Assembly: GCF_002088975.1 (NCBI RefSeq)
Contig: NZ_NCST01000027.1
Location: 62,001 to 126,000, forward strand
Direction: 5' to 3'
Origin: Henriciella aquimarina
GTDB taxonomy: Bacteria > Pseudomonadota > Alphaproteobacteria > Caulobacterales > Hyphomonadaceae
Length of the DNA stretch: 64,000 bases
In this document: positions 9,250-17,522 of the stretch, in pieces
Position numbering within the stretch: the stretch's first letter is position 1
Layout of the letters: the number at the start of each line of letters is the position of its first letter
The notes under the pieces: model-generated
Seen by the model: the letters and a program-made list of their open reading frames with translations, nothing else
The model's database searches: none
Told to the model about the DNA's origin: nothing
Made by a program: the position numbers and the translations under genes

Positions 9250-10526
9250 GCAGGCTCACCGATCAGTTTACGTCCGTCATGCCGGACTATCCTTGCCGCA
9301 ACTGGTCGCCCGGCTTCAAGCCCCTGAAAGTCTTCGAGCGACACTTGCGAGAAGTCGCCGAGCCGCCCGCTTGTCTCCTGTTCCACCAGAACCTCGCGGG
9401 TCTGACCGACATGGGTGTCGAGGTGACGGGACAAGGCGGCTGCGCCGGTCTCGCGCAGACGGGCGGCACGGGCTTTAATGACGGCCTTTTCCAGCTGTGG
9501 CATGCGCGCTGCCGGGGTGCCCGGGCGCGGGCTGTAGGGAAAGACGTGCAGGAAAGCCAGGCCGCAATCCTCGACCAGCTTTACCGAATTCTCGAAGGCG
9601 GCTTCGCTCTCTGTCGGGAAACCGGCAATGATGTCCGCGCCAAGGGCAATGTCAGGCCGGATCTGGCGCAGCTTGCCGGCCAGCTCGATGGCATCTTCCC
9701 GAGAGTGGCGGCGCTTCATCCGCTTCAGCATGAGATTGTCGCCGTGTTGTAGCGACAGGTGCATGAAGGGCGCCATGCGCGGATCGGCCATTGCCTCGAA
9801 CAGGGCGTCGTCCATTTCTATGGCGTCGATCGAAGAGATGCGCAGCTGCTTCAGCGCCGGCACAAGCTTCAGGATACGCTGCACGAGATTGCCGAGCTGC
9901 GGCGCGCCCGGAAGGTCAGCGCCCCAGCTTGTCAGGTCGACACCCGTCAGCACGATTTCATAATGGCCCGTCTCGACCAGGCGGCGGATCATCTGGACGA
10001 CTTCGCCAGCCGGAACCGAGCGGGAATTGCCGCGGCCATAGGGGATGATGCAGAAGGTGCAGCGGTGGTCGCAGCCGTTCTGGACCTGAACATAAGCCCG
10101 CGCTCGGCCTTCCATGCCGTCTATCAGGTGACCGGCGGTCTCCTTTACCGACATGATGTCGTTGACGAGCACCTTCTCTTCGCCATGGCGCAGTGCAGAC
10201 GAGGCCCACGTGCCGGCCTCCATCTTTTCCTGATTGCCGATGACACGGGTGACTTCCGGCATCGCGGCAAAGGCGTCCGGATCAATCTGGGCGGCACAGC
10301 CGGTGACGACGATCTTCACGTCTGGATCGTCCTTCTTCGCGCGGCGGATGGTCTGGCGGGCCGAGCGCACGGCCTCTGCCGTGACCGCGCAGGTGTTGAT
10401 GATGACCGTATTGTCCAGGCCTGCTTTTTCGGCATGCCCGCGCATCACCTCGGACTCGTAAGAGTTCAGGCGGCAGCCGAGCGTGATCACTTTCGGCGAG
10501 AGACGAGGCTTGGTGTCTGTGGACAT
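9246..10526 (-). CDS. mtaB: tRNA t6A37 methylthiotransferase MtaB
   Basis: A radical-SAM enzyme that adds a methylthio group to t6A at position 37 of ANN-decoding tRNAs. The N-terminal UPF0004 domain (ITLGCRLNSYESEVM) supplies the cysteines of the auxiliary cluster. The radical-SAM cluster is CDHRCTFC followed by IIPYGRGNSRS. A C-terminal TRAM-like segment ends the protein. The ATG at 10526 is chosen over an upstream TTG (10532) because GGGCGG would sit directly against the TTG. At 426 residues the length is normal. It is the first gene of the coupled mtaB-ftsY-5-FCL set. Confidence 0.93.
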   Translation of the reverse strand: MSTDTKPRLSPKVITLGCRLNSYESEVMRGHAEKAGLDNTVIINTCAVTAEAVRSARQTIRRAKKDDPDVKIVVTGCAAQIDPDAFAAMPEVTRVIGNQEKMEAGTWASSALRHGEEKVLVNDIMSVKETAGHLIDGMEGRARAYVQVQNGCDHRCTFCIIPYGRGNSRSVPAGEVVQMIRRLVETGHYEIVLTGVDLTSWGADLPGAPQLGNLVQRILKLVPALKQLRISSIDAIEMDDALFEAMADPRMAPFMHLSLQHGDNLMLKRMKRRHSREDAIELAGKLRQIRPDIALGADIIAGFPTESEAAFENSVKLVEDCGLAFLHVFPYSPRPGTPAARMPQLEKAVIKARAARLRETGAAALSRHLDTHVGQTREVLVEQETSGRLGDFSQVSLEDFQGLEAGRPVAARIVRHDGRKLIGEPA

Positions 10527-10573
10527 GGTCAATCCGCCCAGATCGCGCGTCTGACCGATGGTTTCAAGCCTTA

Positions 10574-11026
10574 TCAGCTGCAGGCGCCGAGACGCTTGCC
10601 GGAAAAGTCACCCTTCATGTCGATGCTGCCGCCGCCCGGCTGGCTGCCTGTTATCGTCATCGTGCCGGTGACAGACCGGCCATCATCGGAGGCCGTGGCC
10701 TCCATCGTGCCCTCCATGGAGGCGCCGCCCTGATCGCAGGTGAGGTCGAAGCTGACCGATTTGCCCGTGGACTGGATGTTCGAGGCCGTGCAGCCATCAC
10801 CGCTCAATTCGTCGGGGTCGAAGGTGGCATCCTCTTCGCTGATGCACTGCGTCGTGGTGTTCGTTTTCCCTGGCAGCTCCATCGACATGCCCTGGGTCTT
10901 CACCGTGCCGGTAAAGGTGTGGCTTGTTTCCCAGTTGCCCGGCTCGACGCCCAGCGATTGAGCCGAGGCAGCCCCGGTGATGGCGAGTGACAGGGCCGCG
11001 GCGCCCAGGATATTCGACAGTTTCAT
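10574..11026 (-). CDS. DUF3617 family secreted protein
   Basis: A 150-residue protein with a signal peptide probably cut after A-S-A near residue 22, so it is likely periplasmic. The body fits the DUF3617 pattern: EPGNWE near the mature N-terminus, a TTQCISEEDA block, and two further cysteines (DGCTASN and LTCDQGG) that could form disulfides. The family is common in alphaproteobacteria and has no known function. It sits between dapF and mtaB with gaps of 71 and 47 bases, so it may have its own expression. Confidence 0.85.
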   Translation of the reverse strand: MKLSNILGAAALSLAITGAASAQSLGVEPGNWETSHTFTGTVKTQGMSMELPGKTNTTTQCISEEDATFDPDELSGDGCTASNIQSTGKSVSFDLTCDQGGASMEGTMEATASDDGRSVTGTMTITGSQPGGGSIDMKGDFSGKRLGACS

Positions 11027-11097
11027 GATTGTCCCTCCATTCGGAAATTGCGTCCTCCGAAGGGCAGCCTATCGCGTCTGCGGCCTTGGGGCCACTC

Positions 11098-11907
11098 TCA
11101 GACGTCAAAAGACATTTCGAGCTCGACCGGCCCGGTCATCAGGACATGATCGTCAGATTCGCGCCACTCGACGGTGAGTTCGCCGCCATCGAGGATCATT
11201 TTGGCCTTGCGCCCGGTCTTTCCGGCACGCGCCGCACACACCAGCGCGGCGCAGGCGCCCGTTCCACAGGCCTTGGTCAGCCCGGCGCCACGTTCCCAGA
11301 CGCGCAGGCGGATGGTTTCCCGGTCGATGACCTGTGCGAAGCCGACATTGGTCCCTTCGGGAAACAGCGGATGCCACTCCACCAGCGGGCCGATCTGGGG
11401 GATGTCATAGGCGTCGACATCGTCGACGAAGAAGACCGCATGCGGATTGCCCATGGACACGACGGCGGGCCTGGAGAGGTATGGATTGTCCATCGGGCCG
11501 ATGCGGACATCGACGCCGCGCACATCCATCTTCTCCGCCAGTGGGATGTCTTCCCAGGCCATGAGCGGCGAACCCATATCGATGGTGACGAGGTTGTCCC
11601 CGGCCTTCCGGCCCTTCAGCACATCGGCATTGGTGCGGATGCGCACCTGCTCCTTGCCGTCTTCCTCAAGCAGGAGATGGGCAACCGCCCGCGTCCCGTT
11701 CCCGCAGGCATTCACCTCTTCGCCGGACGCGTTCCAGATGCGCAGGAAGGCATCGGCGCTGCCATCGCGTTCGATCGACATCACCTGGTCGGCCTTCATC
11801 TGTTCGGCAATCGCACGGATGCGCGCTGCATCGGGCGCAAACTTCCGGTCCCTTGCGTCAAAGATCGCAAAGGCATTGCCGGCACCATTCATCTTCCAGA
11901 CTTTCAT
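11098..11907 (-). CDS. dapF: Diaminopimelate epimerase
   Basis: Converts LL- to meso-diaminopimelate by a two-cysteine, cofactor-free mechanism. Both catalytic cysteines are in their usual settings: ACGNGTRAVAH in the first half and ACGTGACAAL in the second. The start MKVWKMNGAGNAF matches the family, and 269 residues is the normal length. Meso-DAP feeds both lysA (in this window) and peptidoglycan. It is the first of a run of minus-strand genes leading to mtaB-ftsY. Confidence 0.97.
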   Translation of the reverse strand: MKVWKMNGAGNAFAIFDARDRKFAPDAARIRAIAEQMKADQVMSIERDGSADAFLRIWNASGEEVNACGNGTRAVAHLLLEEDGKEQVRIRTNADVLKGRKAGDNLVTIDMGSPLMAWEDIPLAEKMDVRGVDVRIGPMDNPYLSRPAVVSMGNPHAVFFVDDVDAYDIPQIGPLVEWHPLFPEGTNVGFAQVIDRETIRLRVWERGAGLTKACGTGACAALVCAARAGKTGRKAKMILDGGELTVEWRESDDHVLMTGPVELEMSFDV

Positions 11908-11952
11908 GGAAACGTCATGTAGGCGAGGTGAGGCCTCAGCAAAAGCCCAAAC

Positions 11953-12363
11953 TTATCGCGGCAGGCGCGTCGCCATAATCCAGCCGGCCAGCTGTGACGT
12001 GGCGGCCACGATCAGCAGGATATCGGCGACGGGATGGCGCCAGAAAAGGGCGACGACGGCCACGCCGATACAGATCCAGTCGACCCGGTCGTCGCTTATG
12101 AGATGCCCGGCAGGCCGGCGCTCGGCCTCGATTGTCGCGAGGTTTAGCCCGTGCCAGGCGCGGTCCATGGTGGGTGGGCCGAAAATATCCTGCAGCTCGC
12201 GTGGATTGGTGACTCCTGTCAGCCCGCAGAGCACGCGGGCATCGGCCATGCCGAGTTCGACGGCCTGTTTCATCGTCATCGTGCCCAGCAGACTCGCCAG
12301 CGCCATGAGGATGGTCGCGATCGAGACGCCGAACAGGGCAAGACCTTCGAGAATATTCACCAT
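11953..12363 (-). CDS. Small membrane protein of unknown function
   Basis: A 136-residue protein starting at the ATG 12363, 7 bases after the mesaconyl-CoA hydratase stop. It has hydrophobic segments at about residues 5-28 and two more near the C-terminus (after ISDDRVDWICIG), with a polar loop of about 60 residues between. I recognise no domain. A longer open frame through the upstream gene exists but is a shadow of that gene. The close spacing suggests co-transcription with mch. Confidence 0.7.
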   Translation of the reverse strand: MVNILEGLALFGVSIATILMALASLLGTMTMKQAVELGMADARVLCGLTGVTNPRELQDIFGPPTMDRAWHGLNLATIEAERRPAGHLISDDRVDWICIGVAVVALFWRHPVADILLIVAATSQLAGWIMATRLPR

Positions 12364-12370
12364 TATGGGG

Positions 12371-13405
12371 CTAGATGGGGATCGCTGCCCAATAGTCGAA
12401 GTCGAGCAGCACGTCAGGGTGATATTTTCCCTCCTCCGTACGCAGCGGGACGTCGGCGCAGTGGTGGTCCTTCGTGGCAACAAGGCGCAGGCGCAGCGCC
12501 CCTGTCGTCTCATTGATCTCTGCCTTGTCGAGGACTTCCGACCACGCATAGACGGTGTCGCCCGCAAAGAGCGGCCCGGCATGGGTGCCGGCATTGATGG
12601 CCAGAATCTGGGCCGCGCTCTCCAGGCCGTTGAAGGACAGGGCCCGGGCAATCGAGATCACGACCCCGCCATAGATCAGCCGCTTGCCGAACCGGCTGTC
12701 TTTCTGCGCATGGGCGTCGAAGTGAACCTTGGCGGTGTTCTGGTATGCGCGCGTGGCGATCTGGTGTTCGGCTTCCTCGACCGTCATCCCGTCGACATGG
12801 TCGATTGTTTCGCCGATAGCGTAGTCCCCGAAGCGCCATTTCGAGCCGGCGAGGCTGGCATCCCAGCTGCCATAGGCTGGGGCTGTGAGGTCAGAGGCGG
12901 GGACGGCGTCCTTCAGCTCGGGGATGACAGGGTCCGGGGCGGGGCTGCCGGGATCCTTCTTGTTGACCATCACCCAGCGGACATAGGACAGCACGGTCTC
13001 GCCGCTCTGGTTTTCGCCGCGCGTGCGCACCCAGACGACACCGGTCTTGCCGTTCGAGTTTTCCTTGGTACCGATAACTTCGGAGATCGCTGTCAGCGTG
13101 TCGCCGGGATAAACGGTCTTCGCGAACGTCCCCTCGGCATAACCGAGATTGGCCACGGCATTCAGTGAGATGTCGGGCACCGTCTTGCCGAACACGACAT
13201 GGAAGGCGAGCAGCGGATCGACCGGCAGGCCGCGAAATCCGTTGGCCCGGGCAAAGGTTTCGGCGGAATAGAGCGCGTGGCGGCTGCCCGTCAGCGCCCG
13301 GTAAAGCGAAATATCCCCGGTGCTAAGCGTCAGGGGGGTGGCATGGACAAGCTCCATGCCCGGTTTGAAGTCTTCGAAATAGTGGCCCGGATTGGATTTC
13401 GTCAT
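12371..13405 (-). CDS. mch: Mesaconyl-CoA hydratase (MaoC-like)
   Basis: A 344-residue double hot-dog (MaoC-like) dehydratase. Long stretches match what I remember of the Rhodobacter mesaconyl-CoA hydratase: FGKTVPDISLNA, the YPGDTLT segment, the KTGVVWV block, IDHVDGMTVEEAEH, and LSFNGL. The enzyme interconverts mesaconyl-CoA and beta-methylmalyl-CoA in the ethylmalonyl-CoA pathway for C2 assimilation. The CoA ester lyase at 14135-15025 on the same strand would act on the product or a related malyl-CoA. The family assignment is strong; the pathway is inferred from two genes only. Confidence 0.88.
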   Translation of the reverse strand: MTKSNPGHYFEDFKPGMELVHATPLTLSTGDISLYRALTGSRHALYSAETFARANGFRGLPVDPLLAFHVVFGKTVPDISLNAVANLGYAEGTFAKTVYPGDTLTAISEVIGTKENSNGKTGVVWVRTRGENQSGETVLSYVRWVMVNKKDPGSPAPDPVIPELKDAVPASDLTAPAYGSWDASLAGSKWRFGDYAIGETIDHVDGMTVEEAEHQIATRAYQNTAKVHFDAHAQKDSRFGKRLIYGGVVISIARALSFNGLESAAQILAINAGTHAGPLFAGDTVYAWSEVLDKAEINETTGALRLRLVATKDHHCADVPLRTEEGKYHPDVLLDFDYWAAIPI

Positions 13406-13445
13406 GCTGCCCTCTTGCCGTTCGGGGCAGCCGGTATCGCCCGTC

Positions 13446-13703
13446 TCAGGCGAGCCGCAGCCCCTGCATGCTGTCGCCTACCACCTGACCTGTCTGCCCC
13501 CCTGAAATCAAGGCAGAACCCGTCAGGGGTGCAAAAAGCAGCAGGGCAAGGATCGAAACCAGCGTACCGGCAATGAGCTGTGCTTCCGGGCGCTTGAGCG
13601 CGTCGCGCAGGCCATCCATGCCATAGACGGCCAGCTGCGGCCCGAAGAACAGGGCGGCAGACAGGACCAGGAGCAGGCCGGCGAGAACAAGCAGAAGCGT
13701 CAT
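13446..13703 (-). CDS. Small two-segment membrane protein
   Basis: The 85-residue frame begins with a strongly hydrophobic segment (residues 2-25), has a short polar loop, a second hydrophobic segment (about 45-65), and a Gly/Ser-rich end. AAGG sits six bases ahead of the ATG. It fills the gap between the ArsC-like gene and mch on the same strand. I recognise no family. The hydrophobic pattern, the ribosome binding site and the fit between neighbours support a real gene, but it is short. Confidence 0.55.
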   Translation of the reverse strand: MTLLLVLAGLLLVLSAALFFGPQLAVYGMDGLRDALKRPEAQLIAGTLVSILALLLFAPLTGSALISGGQTGQVVGDSMQGLRLA

Positions 13704-13787
13704 GCAAAGCCTTGTCGCACAGATGCTTTGCCGCCCCGCTTACGCGGTTTGTGAAATTTGATCGATCGGCCCGGAAAGTCTGACCTG

Positions 13788-14135
13788 TCACTTGATATCG
13801 AGCAGCTTCTCGATTGGCCGGCCAAGGACGGCCTTGTCACCCTTGATGCCGATGGGACGCTGGATCAGGCGCGGGTTTTCAACCATCGCCTTGTAAAGCG
13901 CCTCGTCATCCAGGTCTTCAGGCAGGTCGAACTTCTTGGCATCCTTCTCGCGGAGAAAGTCACGCGGTGAGGCATTGCCCATCTTTTTTGCGATATCCTT
14001 CAGCTCATCCACGCTGAGGGCTTCTCCGGCATTCATGTATTTGCGGATCTCGGGCTCGACGCCGTTTTCCTGCAGCAGGGCGAGGCCCTTGCGCGAGGTG
14101 CTGCAGCCGGTGTGGTGAAGCAGGGTATAGCTCAT
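13788..14135 (-). CDS. ArsC/Spx/YffB family thioredoxin-fold protein
   Basis: A 115-residue thioredoxin-fold protein. The N-terminal HHTGCSTSRKGL carries the single catalytic-type cysteine of arsenate reductases, and the family signature ENPRLIQRPI lies near residue 90. True arsenate reductase, Spx and YffB members share these. With no ars genes nearby I would not call it an arsenic-resistance gene. Its ATG overlaps the stop of the CoA ester lyase (ATGA), so the two are translationally coupled. Confidence 0.85.
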   Translation of the reverse strand: MSYTLLHHTGCSTSRKGLALLQENGVEPEIRKYMNAGEALSVDELKDIAKKMGNASPRDFLREKDAKKFDLPEDLDDEALYKAMVENPRLIQRPIGIKGDKAVLGRPIEKLLDIK

Positions 14136-15025
14136 CAGGCAGTCTCCATGGCTTTGATGGCTTCGTCGACGGCAACAATCCGCCTGGCCTCTTCCAGGTG
14201 GAGCAGTTCCGTCATCTTGCCATTGACCTTCAGGACCCCCTTGCCGGCATTCTCCGGGGCGGCAAAGGCGGCAATGACATCATGGGCCTGCTGCACATCG
14301 CCTTCATCCGGGGCGAAGATGCGGTTGGTGGTTTCGATCTGCGAAGGGTGAATGAGGGTCTTGCCGTCAAAGCCGAGCATGCGGCCTTGGCGGACCTCGC
14401 TTTCGAGGCCTTCGGCATTGGAGATATCGTTGTAGACGCCATCAATGGCGACGATGTCATAGGCGCGGGCGGCCGCGAGAGTCAGGCCGAATGTCGTCTG
14501 GAAGGCCGTGCGGGCGGGATCGGTAAGCGCGCGAAGCTCCTTGGCGAGGTCATTGGTGCCCATGACGAAGGCTGACAGGCGGGTGCGGCCCGTGGCTTCG
14601 GCAATGTCCTTGATGTTGAGAAGCGCCTTCGGCATCTCGATCATCACCCAGAGGCCCATCTCTTTTGGCGCGCCGGCGCGCGACATGGCGTCGTCGAGGC
14701 GGTCGATGTCACCGCCGTCGATAACCTTCGGCGCCAGGATGGCGTCCGGCCCGGCGGCCACAGCGGCTTTCAGATCATCAAGGCCCCACTCGGTATCGAG
14801 CCCATTGATGCGGATGACGACCTCGCGCTTGCCATAGCCCCCGTCCTTGACCGCGTCGCACACTGTCTTGCGCGCCTCTTCCTTGGCATCCGGCGCGACA
14901 GCATCTTCCAGGTCGAGGATGAGTGTGTCGGCCGCGAGGGTCTTCGCCTTCTCGAGCGCGCGCGGATTGGCGCCCGGCATGTAGAGACAGGACCGGCGGG
15001 GGCGGTGGGTCGTCTGTGTCGTCAT
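14135..15025 (-). CDS. HpcH/HpaI-type CoA ester lyase, Mcl2-like
   Basis: A 296-residue TIM-barrel protein of the CitE/HpcH family. The N-terminus RRSCLYMPGANPRALEKA, the metal/CoA motifs LILDLEDAVAPDAK and the VMIEMP block are typical. The pattern is closer to (3S)-malyl-CoA thioesterase (Mcl2) than to malyl-CoA/beta-methylmalyl-CoA lyase (Mcl1), which opens differently, but I cannot separate the two activities from sequence alone. The ATG at 15025 is chosen; the open frame extends about 25 codons further without homology. It is coupled to the ArsC-like gene. Together with mch it suggests the ethylmalonyl-CoA pathway. Confidence 0.85.
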   Translation of the reverse strand: MTTQTTHRPRRSCLYMPGANPRALEKAKTLAADTLILDLEDAVAPDAKEEARKTVCDAVKDGGYGKREVVIRINGLDTEWGLDDLKAAVAAGPDAILAPKVIDGGDIDRLDDAMSRAGAPKEMGLWVMIEMPKALLNIKDIAEATGRTRLSAFVMGTNDLAKELRALTDPARTAFQTTFGLTLAAARAYDIVAIDGVYNDISNAEGLESEVRQGRMLGFDGKTLIHPSQIETTNRIFAPDEGDVQQAHDVIAAFAAPENAGKGVLKVNGKMTELLHLEEARRIVAVDEAIKAMETA

Positions 15026-15162
15026 ATGGTTTCCATCCCGAATAAATCGCGCTTCTCGATGCCTTTTCATCCCGGTCCTGTCCAGTGGTGTCATTGCCAC
15101 GGTCTTTCATTCCGTGATGTGTCGTGTATCGCTGCACACCAGCCGAATTGGAGACGAGCACC

Positions 15163-16281
15163 ATGAGCGATATCCGCGGGTTTGTGGCACCGGGCTTTGA
15201 GCCGGTGCGCGATGTATTCGAGGCGACATTCGAAGCCGGCGAAGAGCTTGGGGCCGGGTTTTCCGCGATCCTGGACGGCGAGGTGATCGTCGATCTGCAG
15301 GGCGGCTTTGCCGACCGCGGCAAGGAAACCGCCTGGGATGAGCGGACGCTGGTGCCGATCTATTCGACGACGAAGGGCATCGCCGCCCTCGTGATCGCGC
15401 GCATCATCGATACACTCGATGAAGGCTATGAGACGAAGGTCAGCGCCGTCTGGCCGGAATTTGCCAGCGCCGGAAAGGCAGATGTCACGATTGGCGAGAT
15501 GCTCTCCCACCAGGCGGGGCTTGTGGGCTTCGCCGAGCCCATCGACCCGGCGCTCTGGCTCGATCCGCCGGCTTTGTCGGCGGCGCTGGCCGATCTCGAG
15601 CCGCTTTGGGAGCCGGGCACCGCGCATGGCTATCATCCACTGACCTGGGGGTATCTCGCCGGAGAGCTCGTCCAGAGGATTGCGGGCCGGAGCCTCGGCA
15701 CGATCCTGCGGGAAGACATCTGCGAGCCACTCGACATAGACTTCCATATCGGGCTGCCGGAAGAGGAGCATGACCGTGTCGCGGGCCTCATGCGGCCACG
15801 CGAGATGCCGCAGCTTGGAGAACTCAATGAGTTCAAGAAAATCGCTTTCCTCACGAAATGGGCTGCGCCTGACAGGGGCGGGGCGCAGTGGCGGGAGATC
15901 GAGATTCCATCTGCCAATGGCCACGGCACGGCGCAATCGGTCGCGCGGCTCTACGGCGCTTATGCGAATGGTGGCCGTATCGACGGAAAGCAGCTGGTCC
16001 CCGAAGACTCTTTTGCCGCGCTCACACGCCGGCAGGTGATCGGTGAGGATCTCGTCCTGCCCTTCGTGACCGAGTTTGCCGCCGGAGTGATGCGCAACAA
16101 TCTGGGCATTTACGGCCCGAACGAAGAGACGCTTGCTCATTCCGGCTGGGGTGGCTCGCTGGCGCTTGGAGATCCTGCGCGCCACTTGTCAGCAGCCTAT
16201 GTCATGAACCGGCAGTCAAGCTTCCTGCAGGGGGACCCGAGGGCCCGGCGGCTTGTCGATGCACTCTATGGCTGCCTGTAG
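15163..16281 (+). CDS. Class C beta-lactamase-family serine hydrolase
   Basis: A 372-residue serine hydrolase of the beta-lactamase/esterase/DD-peptidase (PF00144) family. The nucleophile motif S-T-T-K (S-x-x-K) is at about residues 68-71, and the tyrosine motif falls in GYHPLTWGYL near residue 155. It lacks a signal peptide, so it is probably a cytoplasmic esterase (EstB-like) rather than a resistance enzyme. The ATG at 15163 has GGAGA ahead; an upstream in-frame GTG has no such site. It is transcribed divergently from the CoA ester lyase. Confidence 0.9.
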   Translation: MSDIRGFVAPGFEPVRDVFEATFEAGEELGAGFSAILDGEVIVDLQGGFADRGKETAWDERTLVPIYSTTKGIAALVIARIIDTLDEGYETKVSAVWPEFASAGKADVTIGEMLSHQAGLVGFAEPIDPALWLDPPALSAALADLEPLWEPGTAHGYHPLTWGYLAGELVQRIAGRSLGTILREDICEPLDIDFHIGLPEEEHDRVAGLMRPREMPQLGELNEFKKIAFLTKWAAPDRGGAQWREIEIPSANGHGTAQSVARLYGAYANGGRIDGKQLVPEDSFAALTRRQVIGEDLVLPFVTEFAAGVMRNNLGIYGPNEETLAHSGWGGSLALGDPARHLSAAYVMNRQSSFLQGDPRARRLVDALYGCL

Positions 16282-16418
16282 CCAGATGCCTTGAGGGCAG
16301 GACGCAGAGCGCGACGGACTCACGCAAAAATAGAATTTTCGCTTGCAAAGCGAGCTGGCGTGGGCTTTGCTGCTCCATAGACGAATTTGGAACTCCAATT
16401 TCACCAAATGCAGTCTCT

Positions 16419-16462
16419 GCCCCGGTTCCCGTCCTCCCCAGGACACCGGGGCTTATTTTTTT
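16419..16462 (+). terminator. Nested-hairpin intrinsic terminator
   Basis: An outer 8-bp stem GCCCCGGT/ACCGGGGC encloses an inner stem GTCCT-CCCC-AGGAC, followed by TTATTTTTTT. The T run is on the plus strand, so it ends transcripts of the serine hydrolase or of a separate small RNA from 16282-16418, not rarD. Confidence 0.8.
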
Positions 16463-16468
16463 GGATAA

Positions 16469-17416
16469 CTATTCCGCCGGCCGGGCCGCCCTGGCGAGAC
16501 GGCGGGCTTTTCGGTCGCCAAGAATACTGTCGGTGGTGAACACGACCAGCGCTGTCCAGATCAGGCCGAAGGCAACCGCATCGACCGGTCCGAACGGTTC
16601 CCGGAAGAGAAGCACCGCAATCAGGAACTGAATGGTCGGCGTCATGTATTGCATCATGCCGATCGTCGCGAGCTTCAGCCGCTTGGCCGCCAGGGCAAAC
16701 AGGATGAGTGGGACGGCTGTGATCGGCCCGGCCAGCGGCAGGACCAGCCAGTCCCAGCCATAATCGCCGACCCAGCCGCCCTGGCCGGTCGACTGGAACC
16801 AGGCAAGCCAGATGAAGGCGACCGGAAAGAGCAGGGCGGTTTCCACGGCGAATCCGATCCGGCTATCGACCTGGATCTGTTTGCGCACGGCCCCGTATGA
16901 GGCAAAGCTGAAGCAGAGCACCAGCGAGACCCACGGCAGCCGCCCGAGTTCCCAGGTCAGCACGCCGACCCCGATCGCGGCAATGGCAATGGCGACCCAC
17001 TGGGCGCGGCGCAGCGTCTCGGAGAAGAAGATCATACCGATGAGCACGCTCACCAGTGGATTGATGTAGTAGCCGAGGCTCGCTTCGGTCACCCGTTCGG
17101 CCGAAACGGCCCAGATATAGACCAGCCAGTTCAGCGCGATCAGCGTTGCGGAAATCGCAAGATAGGAGATCCGCCGGCGGGTCAGCGCAGCCCGCATATC
17201 CTTCCACCGCTTCGCGGCGGTGACGAAGAGCAGGGCGGTCGGCAGGCCCCAGAGAATGCGGTGGGCCAGCATCTCCTGCGGTTCGATATGATTGAGCGCG
17301 CGGAAATAGAGCGGCAGTCCGCCCCAGAGCAGGTAGGCGCCGAAGGCGCTCAGGAATCCAAGGCGAAGCTCCGACGTCATTCGCGGCAAATAATGCGCCG
17401 CCTCGCCGATGACCAC
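16469..17416 (-). CDS. rarD: RarD-type EamA/DMT permease
   Basis: An inner-membrane drug/metabolite transporter of the EamA superfamily with about ten hydrophobic segments. The N-terminal GFLSAFGAYLLWGGLPLYF pattern is that of RarD (chloramphenicol-sensitive protein). Substrate unknown. The GTG start at 17416 has AGGA five bases ahead; a later ATG (17380) lacks a site but would give the more usual N-terminus. It follows asd on the same strand, beyond a terminator, so it is probably transcribed separately. Confidence 0.9.
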   Translation of the reverse strand: MVIGEAAHYLPRMTSELRLGFLSAFGAYLLWGGLPLYFRALNHIEPQEMLAHRILWGLPTALLFVTAAKRWKDMRAALTRRRISYLAISATLIALNWLVYIWAVSAERVTEASLGYYINPLVSVLIGMIFFSETLRRAQWVAIAIAAIGVGVLTWELGRLPWVSLVLCFSFASYGAVRKQIQVDSRIGFAVETALLFPVAFIWLAWFQSTGQGGWVGDYGWDWLVLPLAGPITAVPLILFALAAKRLKLATIGMMQYMTPTIQFLIAVLLFREPFGPVDAVAFGLIWTALVVFTTDSILGDRKARRLARAARPAE

Positions 17417-17460
17417 CCGTTTCCTGTGATCTCGGCAGTCTGTTGAGAAAAGCTGATATG

Positions 17461-17493
17461 CAAAAAGAGAACGCCGCCCGAAAAGGGCGGCGT
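17461..17493 (-). terminator. Intrinsic terminator of asd
   Basis: A perfect 9-bp stem ACGCCGCCC/GGGCGGCGT with a short A-rich loop; on the minus strand it is followed by TTCTCTTTTTG. It lies 30 bases past the asd stop. Confidence 0.85.
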
Positions 17494-17522
17494 CCGGATC
17501 GTGTTTCCTGCTGGGCGGCCGG

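Noticed and set aside
13788-14135. Arsenate-resistance gene
   Set aside because: The ArsC fold is shared with Spx/YffB, and no arsB, arsR or acr3 is nearby.
15163-16281. Beta-lactam resistance enzyme
   Set aside because: No signal peptide; the S-T-T-K motif is shared by esterases of the same family, so a resistance role is not supported.
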